A DNA stretch of 64,000 nt, from positions 558,001-622,000 of the forward strand of contig NZ_JACKXD010000002.1 in the NCBI RefSeq assembly GCF_014212355.1. The letters run 5' to 3'. Shown piece by piece: positions 42,766-50,311 of this stretch; within the stretch, counting starts at the first letter, position 1; each line of letters begins with the position of its first letter. Origin of the DNA: Halobellus ruber. Its GTDB lineage: Archaea; Halobacteriota; Halobacteria; Halobacteriales; Haloferacaceae. The notes under the pieces were generated by a model. The model was given only the letters and a program-made list of their open reading frames with translations, was not told the origin of the DNA and did not search any database. Position numbers and translations under genes: made by a program.

Positions 42766-44697
42766 TCAGATCGAACGGACCCGGGTGAAGTCGTCGTCGA
42801 GGGCCTGTGCGTCCTCGGGCAGCAGTGCCACCACGAGGAAGTCGGCGTAGTCCGCGAAGTACTCCACGAGGGCGGCGATCCGGTTCGAGTCGATCGCCTC
42901 AAGCGAGTCCAGCAACATGAACGGCACCGTCTCGTGGAGGTCGTGGACCAGGTACCCCGCGAGCGCGAAGATCAGCCCGGTGACCTCCCGTTCGCTCTCC
43001 GAGAGGTGGTCGATGGTGTCCTCGTAGGCCGCGCCGTTGTCGGTCGTCCGGACGATGTGGAGCTCGAACCGGGTCTGGGCGTCGTCGGCCGCGGGGGTTT
43101 CGATCCGCTCGATCCAGATGCGCTCGATGTTCTCATACCCCAGCAGATCGAGGATCGACTCCATGTGACCGTTGAACGCGTCGACCGCCTCGGCCTCGAT
43201 CTGGTCGATCTTCGTCCGCTGGTCTGTGAGCTGGTCGACCAGCTCAGAGCGGGTCTCGCGGAGCTGCTTGGCGCGTTCGATCTCGCTTTCGACCTCCTCG
43301 ATCTCGCTTTCGACCTCCTCGAGGTCGGTCTCCAAGCTGTCGATCTCGAACTCGAGCTGGTTGGCCTCCTTGTGGAGCGAGAGGATCTCGTCGAAGTCCG
43401 CCGACTCGAGGCTGTCGACCTCGGCTTCGAGCGCCTCGACGTCGTCGGTCAGCGACTCGCGGTTGGACTTCAGCGCCTCGACACGGTCGTTCCGACGGTC
43501 GAGTTCCGCGTCGATCTCGTCGAGTTTCTCCTCGACCTCGGTCCGACGCTGCTGTTTGCGCTCGGCCTCGCGTTGTTCCTGCTTGCGCTCCTCGAGTCGG
43601 GTTTTGACGTCGTTCAGGTCCTCGACCTTCTCCGATCGGAGCGACTTCAGCCGCTCGATGGTGGATTCGATCTGTTCTCTGTCCACCGACGACCCGCAGG
43701 TCCAGCAGACCACGGTCTCGGCGTCGTCGCCGACCAGTTGATCCGTTACGTCCCCGTCGGCGTCGTCGCCCTGGAGGAGTTCGTAGTCCTCGGCTTCGAG
43801 CCGCTCCTCGTTGTACTGGATCAGGCTCCGGAGCTCGTTGATCTCGGTGTTCAGCTCCTGGCGTTGCGTCCGGAGCCGGTCGATGTCGGATTCCAGGTCG
43901 CGGTGGTCGCCCATCGGCGCCTCCGGCAGGTCCGCGAGGTCCTCCTCCAACTCGGTCCGTTCGCGCTTCAGCGAGGAGATGCTCTCCTCCTGGCGTTCGA
44001 TCTTCCGGCGGATCGACTCCAGCTCCGACCGCGTCTCGCGGAGCTCCTGGAGCCGCGATTCGAGTTCGGCCTGTTCCTTCCGGCCCTCCTCGACGTTGCG
44101 GCTGCTGTCGTCGATCCGTTCTTCGAGTTCCGAAAGCTCCTCGCGTTTCTCCTCGATCCGCTCCTGGACGCTCGTCCGTTTCCGCTCGAGCTCCGGGAGG
44201 TCCCGCTTCCGGGATTCGATCCGTGCCAGCTCGTCGTTGATCTCGCCTTTCTCGGATTCGAGGCGTCGGATCTCCGCCCGGATGGCGTCGATGTCGACCG
44301 GCCGCATAATGACGTCCCGGAGTTCCTCCTCGCGGGCAGCCGCCTGCCGGGCGTCGTTCGTCTCAAGCAGGAACGCAAACAGGTCTGCGACCTCCGGGTC
44401 CTCCAGGTAGGCGTCGCCCTCGTAGGTGATGCCCTCACCCGCTCGGGAGAGCCGCCGTTCGTACGTCTCCCCGTCGAGACTCAGTTCGACGCCGCCCTCG
44501 TCGGCGTCGCCCTTCAGGGAAACGCGCTCGCTTCCCATCGCGCACATGATCGCCCGCAGGAACGAGGTTCTGTTCGTCGCGTTCTTGCCCGTGAGGACGG
44601 TTACCCCTGGTGGGATGTCGACCTCCGTCCGATCGATCCCGCCGATGTTCTCGACTGAGAAGCGTGCGGACTCCGCCAGCTGCTCCGAAGTGGCCAT
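42766..44697 (-). CDS. archaea-specific SMC-related ATPase with zinc hook
   Basis: A 643-residue SMC/Rad50-like protein. The N-terminal head has VTVLTGKNATNRTSFLRAI (residues about 33-51), where the canonical G-x-G-K-S of Walker A is replaced by T-N-R-T-S. Long coiled coils (about 120-320 and 345-530) flank CWTCGSS at residues 331-334, a CxxC zinc hook as in Rad50. The C-terminal head has LSESEREVTGLIFALAGYL as signature and FMLLDSLEAIDSNR as Walker B with Ser in place of the usual Glu. It is the first gene of an operon with rdfA. Probable role in cell shape or chromosome-associated regulation, inferred from the Haloferax counterpart. Confidence 0.87.
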   Translation of the reverse strand: MATSEQLAESARFSVENIGGIDRTEVDIPPGVTVLTGKNATNRTSFLRAIMCAMGSERVSLKGDADEGGVELSLDGETYERRLSRAGEGITYEGDAYLEDPEVADLFAFLLETNDARQAAAREEELRDVIMRPVDIDAIRAEIRRLESEKGEINDELARIESRKRDLPELERKRTSVQERIEEKREELSELEERIDDSSRNVEEGRKEQAELESRLQELRETRSELESIRRKIERQEESISSLKRERTELEEDLADLPEAPMGDHRDLESDIDRLRTQRQELNTEINELRSLIQYNEERLEAEDYELLQGDDADGDVTDQLVGDDAETVVCWTCGSSVDREQIESTIERLKSLRSEKVEDLNDVKTRLEERKQEQREAERKQQRRTEVEEKLDEIDAELDRRNDRVEALKSNRESLTDDVEALEAEVDSLESADFDEILSLHKEANQLEFEIDSLETDLEEVESEIEEVESEIERAKQLRETRSELVDQLTDQRTKIDQIEAEAVDAFNGHMESILDLLGYENIERIWIERIETPAADDAQTRFELHIVRTTDNGAAYEDTIDHLSESEREVTGLIFALAGYLVHDLHETVPFMLLDSLEAIDSNRIAALVEYFADYADFLVVALLPEDAQALDDDFTRVRSI

Positions 44698-44719
44698 ACG
44701 AATCATCACACCAGTCATC

Positions 44720-44726
44720 TATATAT
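44720..44726 (-). promoter_or_regulatory. TATA box of the SMC-related/rdfA operon
   Basis: ATATATA on the minus strand, centred at 44723, lies 26 bases before ATG 44697. This selects that ATG over the earlier in-frame ATG at 44706 and implies a leaderless transcript. Confidence 0.6.
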
Positions 44727-44737
44727 GTTTTATGTGT

Positions 44738-45089
44738 CTCGTCGGGATCTGAACGATCAGATATGCTATACCTCCCTCGGTTCGACGAATGCCTGCCGTT
44801 CGCGCTGAAAACGGCTATTCCGGAGACCGAGCGATCGAGTTTGGAAAAACTACTCGGATTTGTGTTGTTTTCTCCTCGGACCGTTCGCCCGTTCGAAACG
44901 TTGGCGCAGACGTTTGTAACAACTGTACTTTTGTTACACCAGCGTCGACAGTCGTCGCGCCAGCGCCCCCCCCACCCCGCGATGGATGACTGCGCGTATC
45001 TCGGACACGACTGCGCGTACTTCGAGGGATGTCTCCGACGGTCGCGACTGAGCCTCCGCGCTCCCGGAGACCCGACCCGGTCATCGGGC
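44738..45089. other. gene-free stretch between the SMC-related gene and the CoA ligase remnant
   Basis: No frame with protein-like similarity. It holds the palindrome at 44916-44937 and ordinary promoter-like AT-rich words (CTACTCGGATTTGTGTTGTT). It marks the left border of the aromatic degradation island. Confidence 0.5.
44916..44937. promoter_or_regulatory. 22-base palindromic operator candidate, copy 2 (best palindrome)
   Basis: Reads GTAACA-ACT-GTAC-TTT-TGTTAC; both outer six-base arms are perfect inverted complements and the centre GTAC is self-complementary. It is the closest to the consensus of the three sites (others 35972-35993 and 50169-50190). It lies about 150 bases beyond the end of the decayed CoA ligase at the island border, so its original target may have been lost. 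Confidence 0.65.
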
Positions 45090-45381
45090 TCAGTTATCCT
45101 CGAAACCATCTGTGAGTGGCTCCCGAACCCGGTCCAGCCACGTCTCCGGATCCAGCCGGAGGTTCAGCGGGACGGGGACGCCGGGTCCTGATCCTGCCGA
45201 AGTGCGACTCGGGAAACCGGAGGGTGTTCGGGCGGGACGCCTCGACCCGGTCGCCCGGATCGAGACCGTTGTCGGAGACGACGGTGGCGACGCTTTTCGC
45301 CCGCGCTTCGAGGTCGGCGAACGACTACGTCCGGCCGGAGGCGATCAGCGCCCACCGGTCCACATAGCGCGCCGCCGGCAT
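45090..45381 (-). pseudogene. N-terminal remnant of an AMP-forming acyl-CoA ligase
   Basis: From ATG 45381 the frame reads MPAARYVDRWALIASGRT, a TAG stop (45325-45327) where family members have Tyr or similar, then SFADLEARAKSVATVV and NGLDPGDRVEASRPNT. After a frameshift another frame gives VPVPLNLRLDPETWLDRV. These are the classic opening segments of CoA ligases (YTFADLEARANRVA, GVxPGDRVAxxxPNT, VPVPLNxRL). The nucleotide loop and the remaining four fifths are absent. It is on the opposite strand to the thiolase. Confidence 0.8.
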
Positions 45382-45539
45382 CGACGGCAGATCGCTATGT
45401 GCTGCAGTGGTTCGTCATCGATACTCCATACGCGTCTCCCACCGCCGACCGGAACGGAGGATCACGCGAGCCGCACCGCAGTCTGCCAGCCGCAGGGCCG
45501 GACCCGGGCTGTTTTGTACGGTCGCGACAACTCTCACGT

Positions 45540-46682
45540 ATGACTTCGAGCACGACGCCGGTGGTCGTCGCCGCGGCCCGGACTCCCCAGGGAAAGCGCG
45601 AGGGCGTGCTCTCGGCGTGCCGCAGCGAGGACCTCTCGGTCGCGGTCGTCGACGAACTCCTCGCCCGAACCGGCCTGGAGTCCGACGCCGTCGACGACCT
45701 CTCGTGGGGGTGTGCCCAGCAGACCCGCGAGCAGGGGAACAACCTGGCCCGCGCGGTGGCGCTGCTCTCCGACCTCGGCGAGTCGGTCCCGGCGGCGACG
45801 ATCAACCGGTGGTGCGCCTCGTCGGCGGAGGCGATAGCGCGCGCGGCCGACGCCGTCGCCGCTGGACAGCGCGACTGCGTCGTCGCCGGCGGCGTCGAGA
45901 GTATGAGCCGGGTCGGAAACGTCGAGAACCTCGACTCAGTCCACCCCGCAATCGACGAGCGGTACGGCGTCGATCGCCTCCGGATGGGAACCACGGCCGA
46001 ATCCGTTGCGACGGAGTACGACGTCGAGCGTCGCGCGCAGGACGAGTACGCGCTCCGGAGCCACCGGCGGGCGGCCGAAGCGACCGACGCCGGCCGGTTC
46101 GACGACGAGATCGTGCCGGTGGAGACCGACGACGGCGTCGTGATCGAGGACGAGGGGATCAGGCGGGACACGAGCCTCGAAGCCCTCGGGGGTCTACCGC
46201 CCGCGTTCGAGGAGGGGGGAACGGTGACCGCCGGCAACGCTTCACAGATCTCCGACGGCGCCGCGGGGGTAGTCGTAACCAGTCAGGCGTTCGCCGAGGA
46301 TCACGGGCTGGCTGTCCTCGCGGCAGTCGGCGCCCACGAGGTCGCCGGCGTCGATCCGACAGTGATGGGGATCGGGCCGGTGCCGGCCGTCCGCCAACTG
46401 TGTTCCCGGACCGGCCGCGACCCCGCCCACTACGACCTCGTGGAGCTCAACGAGGCGTTCGCCTCCCAGTGTCTGTACTGCAAGCGGGAACTGGGGTTCG
46501 ACGACGACGTCTACAACGTCAACGGCGGGGCGATCGCCATCGGGCACCCGCTCGGGGCGACCGGGGCCCGGCTGCCGGTCACGTTGCTTCACGAGATGCG
46601 ACGCCGCGGCGCCGACCTGGGGCTCGCCACGGAGTGTGTCGGCTTCGGGCAGGGGCAGGCGATCGAGTTCCTCGCGCCGTAG
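45540..46682 (+). CDS. thiolase family protein (acetyl-CoA acyltransferase)
   Basis: Cleaves a 3-oxoacyl-CoA with CoA, or the reverse. The 380-residue length fits. The nucleophile Cys92 is in INRWCASSAEAIARAAD, the NEAFASQ motif and catalytic His in NGGAIAIGHPLGATGAR are present, and the second Cys is in ATECVGFGQGQA. ATG 45540 is chosen because upstream residues are unrelated. It stands between remnants of other beta-oxidation genes and looks intact, so it may still serve side-chain shortening of aromatic or fatty acids. Substrate range unknown. Confidence 0.92.
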   Translation: MTSSTTPVVVAAARTPQGKREGVLSACRSEDLSVAVVDELLARTGLESDAVDDLSWGCAQQTREQGNNLARAVALLSDLGESVPAATINRWCASSAEAIARAADAVAAGQRDCVVAGGVESMSRVGNVENLDSVHPAIDERYGVDRLRMGTTAESVATEYDVERRAQDEYALRSHRRAAEATDAGRFDDEIVPVETDDGVVIEDEGIRRDTSLEALGGLPPAFEEGGTVTAGNASQISDGAAGVVVTSQAFAEDHGLAVLAAVGAHEVAGVDPTVMGIGPVPAVRQLCSRTGRDPAHYDLVELNEAFASQCLYCKRELGFDDDVYNVNGGAIAIGHPLGATGARLPVTLLHEMRRRGADLGLATECVGFGQGQAIEFLAP

Positions 46683-46736
46683 CGGACGCCGCGCCGCTCA
46701 TCGGTACAGTAATGACCGATTCCCGATCGCAGCCCG

Positions 46737-46823
46737 ATGGAGACGGAAATCGGCAGCGTCGCGGTTCTCTGAGCCGGCAGTATGGGCCACGGCATCGCCG
46801 AGGTGGCCGCAATCGCCGGCTAA
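46737..46823 (+). pseudogene. N-terminal remnant of 3-hydroxyacyl-CoA dehydrogenase
   Basis: The 28 codons read METEIGSVAVL, a TGA stop, AGSMGHGIAEVAAIAG, then TAA. This is the NAD-binding start of 3-hydroxyacyl-CoA dehydrogenases (VAVLGAGxMGHGIAEVxAxAGYDV); the stop TGA stands where GGA for the first Gly of GAG is expected. Everything beyond the first beta-alpha unit is missing. It begins 54 bases after the thiolase stop on the same strand, the normal gene order in beta-oxidation operons. Confidence 0.75.
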
Positions 46824-46837
46824 AACGATGGGCCGCG

Positions 46838-47013
46838 ATGGCGAAGGCAACCGGGACCGCCGCCGAGTGCGCGGAGACCGGGATGAAACCCCACGGCGGC
46901 CGGGAGTTCTCAGCAAGGAACGGATCGCCCGGGTCTACCGTGACGTTCGGCTTCCGATGACCTCCGAGGGCGCGAGAGCGGTCCAGCGTGATCCGATCTG
47001 TCGCAACTTCTGA
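46838..47013 (+). pseudogene. C-terminal remnant of an acyl-CoA dehydrogenase
   Basis: One frame gives MAKATGTAAECAETGMKPHGG and, after a shift in the AAGGAACGG area, another gives RIARVYRDVRLPMTSEGA and VQRDPICRNF. This matches the end of acyl-CoA dehydrogenases, typically AKATATEAAxxxAExxMQxHGGxGF, then ERxYRDxRxxxIYEGxNEIQRxxIxR. The N-terminal three quarters are absent. Together with the preceding remnant it shows deletion between two beta-oxidation genes. Confidence 0.75.
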
Positions 47014-47074
47014 GCGACCGGCCCCGTCCGACAATCCGGAACGGGCTCCCGGCGACAGCCGGGCTACGCCGCGG

Positions 47075-48307
47075 TCAGTAGTTCCCCGTCGCGGCGATCG
47101 GCGGCGCCTCGTGGGGGCCGTACGGCGCGTCGTCGAGGTACTCGCCGGCAGGCTCGAAGTGGTCGGCGAGCGACGCCGCGACCTCCTTCTGGAGCACGGT
47201 GACCGGGGTGTCGCCCTGGAGGTAATCCAGCGCCTGGCCGGCGGCGTCGAGGTTGTACTCCGCGGCCCGTTCGCGACGGGCGGCGTAGAGTTCGATCTCG
47301 TTGCGGGCGACGGCGTCGTTGGCCTGTAGCGCGACGGCGATCGCGGAGGCGGCCTCGTCGGCGTCGGCGATACACGAGTTCATCCCGCGGGCGCCGAACG
47401 GCGCGAGCAGGTGGGCGGCCTCGCCGGCGAGCAGGACGCGGCGGTGCTCGTCGACGAAGGTGTCGGCCATCACCTGGAGGAACTTGTACGTCGAGGTCCA
47501 CTCGACGTTGCCGGCGTACTCCTCGCCCATAATCCGCGTGACGAACTCCTCCATCGACGTCTCGCTTGCGACCTCCTCGGGGTCGTCGTCGCCGAGACAC
47601 TGGATGTCGAGCCGCCACCCGCCGGTGAACGGCACGAGCATCACGTTCCGCCCGCCGGCAGCGGGGTCGTCGTAGTGGAACAGCCGCTCGAAGGGGATCG
47701 GTTCCTCCTCGATCGTGTTGTCGTCGAGCGTCGCGACGTCCGCGATGATGAAGGAGTTCTCCGACTGTTCGCCGTCGAACTCGGCGCCGATCCCCTTGCG
47801 GACTTGGGAGCCGCCGCCGTCGGCGCCGATCAGGTACGGGGTCTCCCACTCGCGGCCGTCCTCGGTGGTGACGTGGACGCCGTCGGGGGTCGAATTGACG
47901 GTGTCGACGCCGGCTTCCCAGTGGATGTCGACGCCGAGATCGTCGAGGGCCTCGTGCATATAGCGCTCGGTGATGACCTGCGGGACGCTGCTGAAGTGGG
48001 GGAACTCGCCGTCGCCGCCGGGGTTGTCGTAGGTCCGGCGGAAGACGGTCTTCCCGCGCCATTTCGTGTGACGGGTCGGCCACACCAGGCCCTCGTCGAC
48101 GAGGTCCTGTCCGAGCCCCGGGTAGTTCCGCCCGAGGGTCCGGAGCGTCGTCCCGTGGACGTAGATCGCGCGGCTGCCGTCGCGGTCGCGGTCGGCCGGC
48201 TCCTGTTCTAAGATCGCTGCCGGGACCCCGCGTGCCCGCAGCGCGAGGGCGGCGGTCAAGCCGGTCGGCCCGGCGCCGGCGATCAACACGGGTTCGGTCG
48301 AACTCAT
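47075..48307 (-). CDS. FAD-dependent aromatic monooxygenase (class A flavoprotein hydroxylase)
   Basis: A 410-residue protein of the p-hydroxybenzoate hydroxylase/MhpA/salicylate hydroxylase type. It has the N-terminal Rossmann motif VLIAGAGPTGLTAALALRA, the middle GADGGGSQVRKGIG (DG motif) and the second FAD motif LLAGEAAHLLAPFGARGMN. Such enzymes hydroxylate phenolic acids with NAD(P)H and O2. In this island the expected product is gentisate or a precursor, from 3-hydroxybenzoate, 4-hydroxybenzoate or salicylate; the exact substrate cannot be read. ATG 48307 follows a TATA-like CTATACGA region on its strand. Confidence 0.87.
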   Translation of the reverse strand: MSSTEPVLIAGAGPTGLTAALALRARGVPAAILEQEPADRDRDGSRAIYVHGTTLRTLGRNYPGLGQDLVDEGLVWPTRHTKWRGKTVFRRTYDNPGGDGEFPHFSSVPQVITERYMHEALDDLGVDIHWEAGVDTVNSTPDGVHVTTEDGREWETPYLIGADGGGSQVRKGIGAEFDGEQSENSFIIADVATLDDNTIEEEPIPFERLFHYDDPAAGGRNVMLVPFTGGWRLDIQCLGDDDPEEVASETSMEEFVTRIMGEEYAGNVEWTSTYKFLQVMADTFVDEHRRVLLAGEAAHLLAPFGARGMNSCIADADEAASAIAVALQANDAVARNEIELYAARRERAAEYNLDAAGQALDYLQGDTPVTVLQKEVAASLADHFEPAGEYLDDAPYGPHEAPPIAATGNY

Positions 48308-48391
48308 CGTACGTTGAAGATCGTATAGGGTCGTAATAACCGTTGCGGCCACGGGCTGCGACGGGGGCTCCCCGCGGCGTCGATCCGCCGG

Positions 48392-48715
48392 TCAGTCGAG
48401 CCCGAGCTGGGCGGCGACCCAGTGGTCCCGTGCGGCGAAGACGAACTCCTCTTCGTCCTCGAAAACAGTCGTCTCGGCCACGAACGCGTCCCACTCGTCG
48501 TCACCGACCTTCCCGAGTTCGTCGGCGTCGGCGGCGTCCGACGGGCTGGCTGCCACCATCTCGTCGAAGGTGTCGAAGTCGGTGTGTTCCCCGATGAACG
48601 CGTCGTCGAAGATCTCACCGAGCGGGATCTCCTCGTCCCGCCCGACGATGCTGTGGGGGTCCGGGAGGTCCTCGGCGGTTTCGGCTGCCCTCCTGAGGTC
48701 GGAATCGTTCACCAT
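48392..48715 (-). CDS. acidic protein of unknown function
   Basis: A 107-residue soluble, very acidic protein. It has no recognisable domain, but contains regular segments such as DLPDPHSIVGRDEEIPLGEIFDD, DTFDEMVAAS and FVFAARDHWVAAQLGLD. ATG 48715 lies 25 bases after a TATA-like TAAATA (minus strand, 48737-48743), which supports this start over the in-frame GTG 48730. It is 84 bases upstream of the monooxygenase on the same strand and may be co-transcribed with it. Confidence 0.7.
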   Translation of the reverse strand: MVNDSDLRRAAETAEDLPDPHSIVGRDEEIPLGEIFDDAFIGEHTDFDTFDEMVAASPSDAADADELGKVGDDEWDAFVAETTVFEDEEEFVFAARDHWVAAQLGLD

Positions 48716-48814
48716 ATTCGGGTCTGCCACGTCTCGTATTTAATCCTTTGTGGTCCGCTCCCGGCCGTGTTCAGTTAGGAGTGAAATCGGTGAGAACGGG
48801 AGGAGGACGGCCTT

Positions 48815-48935
48815 GGAAGCCCCCGCGCTCTCGACTCGATGGCTTCGCTGCGGTCCTCGTCGCTCACAAGTTCGCTCCTGCGGTCCTTGCGTCAGCCGTC
48901 TTCGTCGAGAGCGCGGCCCCTTCCAGTCCCACCCG
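48815..48935. repeat. 121-base dispersed repeat, copy 2
   Basis: Second copy of the repeat at 1173-1293: GGAAGCCCCCGCGCTCTCG at one end, GAGAGCGCGGCCCCTTCCAG at the other, with CTCGTCGCTC and GTTCGCTCCTGCGGTCCTTG inside. It sits in the roughly 360-base gene-free stretch between the acidic protein and the MaoC remnant, 59 bases before the 84-base element. No coding potential. Confidence 0.75.
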
Positions 48936-48994
48936 TCGGTGGTTCTTCGGCCAGCATTCGCTTAACTAAACACGACCCCGCTCCCGGCGATGTG

Positions 48995-49078
48995 TATAGT
49001 AGCGTTTGCAAGTCTTCGCTCACTCGATCGCACGACGGCGTGTGATCGGATGTGCAACCAGTTGCAAACGCTACTATA
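48995..49078 (+). repeat. 84-base interrupted palindrome, copy B
   Basis: TATAGTAGCGTTTGCAA at the left and TTGCAAACGCTACTATA at the right are perfect 17-base inverted repeats; the core reads CGATCGCACGACGGCGTGTG. It abuts the MaoC remnant, whose surviving homology begins at its right end. Confidence 0.85.
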
Positions 49079-49334
49079 TGCGGATGGTCGCGGACCGGCC
49101 CGATCCACTCGCGGCGTTGGCCGGCGTGAGTGCCGACAGGATCCGGTGGCACGAGCGCGTCCGGCCGGGGATCACCTGTTTCTGCAATCGAAGGTGCTGG
49201 GGAGGCGACCGTCGAACACCTACGACGACCGCGGCTACGTCACCGTCGAATTCGAGGGAGTAAACCAGGAGGACACGGTCGTCGTCAGCTACGGATCGAC
49301 CGCGCTGGTCAAGCGACGTGGGTACGAGGAGTAG
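49078..49334 (+). pseudogene. remnant of a MaoC/hot-dog dehydratase, truncated and frameshifted
   Basis: One frame gives LAGVSADRIRWHERVRPG; the next, after a one-base shift at the G run 49167-49170, gives DHLFLQSKVLGRRPSNTYDD and RGYVTVEFEGVNQEDTVVVS up to LVKRRGYEE. Family members read V-x-PGDTLxxxSEVLxxR, then GxVTVExxGxNQxGExVxSFxRTxLVxKR. One additional G would join the frames. The N-terminal half, with the catalytic Asp-His, is missing where the 84-base element begins, suggesting that insertion or a linked deletion removed it. Confidence 0.78.
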
Positions 49335-49445
49335 CTCTCACCCCGTGGTTTCCGGGGCGGACGGAACCCCCGAACGCTCGGGACCGGAGCCGACGGCACA
49401 CGGTGCCCCGACAAGGACCGAGGCCGAACGGAGTAGGTTCGGTTA

Positions 49446-49847
49446 CTACTCCTCGGGGGCGCTCCCGCACACGAGCACCGGCCTGTGGGTGCCGAGGATC
49501 ACGTCCTGTGTGACGCTGCCGAACAGCGCCTTCCCCGTCGGCGACCGCTTCCGTCCCCCGACGCAGATCTGGTCGACATCGTACTCGTCGGCGTACCTGA
49601 GGATCTCGTCTGCGGGGGAGCCGCTGGCTTCGAGCAGGTTGACCTCGACGCCGAGTTCCTCCAGCCGACCCGAAGCCTCCCGCACGGCCTCGACCTGGTG
49701 AACCGAGGCGCCTTCGGGGTTGTCGCCGAAGACGTGGAGCAGGTGGATCTCCGCACCGGTGGCGGACTGTACGATGTCGGCGATAGCGTTGGTCTGTGCG
49801 CGAGCCTGCGGAACGTTGTCGTCGAGTGCGAGTAGTATCCGAACCAT
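49446..49847 (-). CDS. universal stress protein, UspA family
   Basis: A 133-residue single Usp domain. It starts with the beta strand VRILLALDDN, and the nucleotide-binding loop is VGGRKRSPTGKALFGSVTQDVI, matching the G-2x-G-9x-G(S/T) pattern of ATP-binding members. It ends with HRPVLVCG. A TATA-like AGATATAAGT (minus strand, 49871-49880) lies about 28 bases ahead of ATG 49847. Its place in the aromatic island suggests a stress-protective role, but such genes are scattered in haloarchaea. Confidence 0.93.
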   Translation of the reverse strand: MVRILLALDDNVPQARAQTNAIADIVQSATGAEIHLLHVFGDNPEGASVHQVEAVREASGRLEELGVEVNLLEASGSPADEILRYADEYDVDQICVGGRKRSPTGKALFGSVTQDVILGTHRPVLVCGSAPEE

Positions 49848-49981
49848 ACCCGAACGTCTCCCCGCCACCCACTTATATCTCCGCGGTCGTTTCCCGTCCG
49901 CGGGGAGCCGGACGCTGAGACGGTAGGTCGGATCGCGCGCCGGATTCGTACTGGATCCATCCGTTCGATATGATCGAACAG

Positions 49982-50064
49982 TATAGTAGCGTTTGCAAGT
50001 CTTCGCTCACTCGATCGCACGACGGCGTGCGATCGGATGTGCAACCAGTTGCAAACGCTACTAT
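49982..50064 (+). repeat. 84-base interrupted palindrome, copy C (83 bases)
   Basis: Same element as copies A, B and D, with core CGATCGCACGACGGCGTGCG. The right end reads ACGCTACTAT and lacks the last A. It lies in the 464-base gene-free stretch between uspA and iclR. The left flank (49881-49981) shows no gene. Confidence 0.8.
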
Positions 50065-50168
50065 CGGCTCGCGTCCAGCCCGGTTCACCTCCCGGACGGC
50101 GGTACCGTGACCTGTTGGCCCGGGAATCGTCGCCGACGACTACGGCCGACGCGGACCCGACTCCGGTA

Positions 50169-50190
50169 GTAACATCCGTACAGTTGTTAT
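50169..50190. promoter_or_regulatory. 22-base palindromic operator candidate, copy 3, upstream of iclR
   Basis: Reads GTAACA-TCC-GTAC-AGT-TGTTAT, the same layout as 35972-35993 and 44916-44937. It is centred about 132 bases before the iclR start and about 95 bases upstream of the TATA-like AAAGCTATCA (50277-50286), so it may serve autoregulation or an activator site. Confidence 0.65.
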
Positions 50191-50311
50191 TCGGTAGGGA
50201 GTCCCCCCTCGCGTTCGATCCTGTCAAACACGCTCGTACGGGCGGCGAACGCGAGTAACCGCCGACTCACCGCCCGAAAAGCTATCATTCGACCGGTCGG
50301 GAAACCCCGAT

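Noticed and set aside
42679..44658. Plus-strand open frame of 659 codons opposite the SMC-related gene
   Set aside because: Leu/Val/Asp-rich shadow of the coiled-coil codons; the minus-strand frame carries the ATPase motifs and zinc hook.
49006..49263. Short frames translating the 84-base element (SSVCKSSLTRSH-type peptide)
   Set aside because: The peptide arises from the repeat itself in any frame that stays open; it is not a conserved protein domain.
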